This document shows, one piece after another, positions 63,433-64,000 of a stretch of DNA of 64,000 nucleotides (positions are counted from its first letter, which is position 1; the number at the start of each line of letters is the position of its first letter). Location: positions 4,095,504 through 4,159,503 of the forward strand of contig OZ038460.1 in NCBI GenBank assembly GCA_964036195.1, read 5' to 3'. The notes under the pieces are model-generated. The model ran no database searches and had not been told where the DNA came from. It was given only the letters and a program-made list of their open reading frames with translations. The position numbers and the translations under genes are program-made. The DNA is from Sphaerolaimus hirsutus. Its lineage: Eukaryota; Nematoda; Chromadorea; Monhysterida; Sphaerolaimidae.

Positions 63433-64000
63433 GTTGCGGCGCTAAGAGAAATCAACGATGACATAGCCAACGGATAGGATTTCGATTTTTTTATCGAACA
63501 TGGATAAACATTTCACAAAAGATGGTAGCTGGAAGTATAAAAATGTCGAAAAAAACTCATGTAACGACCCGTTTTGTGGAGTCAAGGAAACATAAGACTC
63601 ATAAAAGTTACGTCTACACACAAATGCCAAAAATAAGACATATAAACAACTGGATAGATGTGGAACAGTTCGGAATTGTAGAAAAAATTTCAGACTAGGT
63701 AAACGGTTTGCAGATTAGTTTATCGCAAAATATCGGGTGGTAAATAAATTTCAACAACCCAATGCATAAACCAAAATAGGTAAATGTGTACAGACTCGTG
63801 TTGTATAGCGACGTGATATTTTAATACCAGGAAAAAGAACAAATTTTCTGTGTGGAAATGATGGCTTTACACTTGCAAACGTAATTAGCTTGCCTACATA
63901 AGCACAAACGACAGGACTTTTGACGCAAACTGTATCAATCACGGAAAAAATATATTAAAAAGCCATACAGTCGCCATAAGTCATGTCGCACAAAGTAAGT
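63433..64000. other. Unique DNA; possible first-exon end at the window edge
   Basis: No clear feature except the last bases: ATGTCGCACAAA (63983-63994) is followed by GTAAGT, the strongest possible donor, so a tiny first coding exon on + is conceivable. Nothing else supports it. Confidence 0.2.

Overview
This is nuclear DNA of an invertebrate-type animal. It is AT-rich, its genes have introns with GT..AG junctions, it holds a retinal-binding opsin, and a retroelement primer site matches the 3' end of animal tRNA-Ser. I cannot name the phylum. Three host genes lie in a matrix of transposable elements, most of them non-autonomous.

Layout. 1-6650: MITEs, a 200-N gap (2979-3178) flanked by a duplicated ~0.5 kb, and small hAT-type elements. 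6654-16865: a three-deep nest, with a LINE (about 7268-16627) inside a hAT-type element (6724-16714) inside a TA-target element. The LINE frame has one 8.1 kb ORF that appears to contain at least eight stop-free, multiple-of-three, intron-like segments. 16829-24430: TA-target arrays and hAT-type elements. 24550-29944: an opsin gene on +, seven well-supported exons plus a likely first exon. 30485-32184: exons of a second + gene (coiled coil), one of which is split by a 218-bp MITE. 32190-38130: foldback and hAT-type elements. 38209-55094: a minus-strand gene for a Cys-rich, probably membrane-anchored protein. One of its coding exons is cut by a 14.65 kb hAT-type element (39863-54516) that carries a degenerate BEL pol fragment and a young BEL/Pao element (41299-54429) with gag, pol and an envelope-like region. 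A further hAT-type MITE sits in one BEL LTR. 55680-63430: TA-target elements and a 4 kb hAT-type element riddled with datable insertions.

The window is rich in internal controls. Duplicated sequence (two LTRs, paired element copies, exons readable across one target-site copy) gives empty sites for many insertions, so element ends, 8-bp (hAT) or TA (mariner-like) target duplications, and insertion order can be read directly. Several unrelated TIR families share one style: the interior is almost entirely copies of one short motif (AAACGG, GGCACCG, GGCGCC, AGTTAAGAG, GTAAAGTGTC, TCGAATAACTCCC).

Limits: everything was read by eye. Host exon calls rest on ORF, splice and phase agreement, not transcripts. 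No database search was possible.
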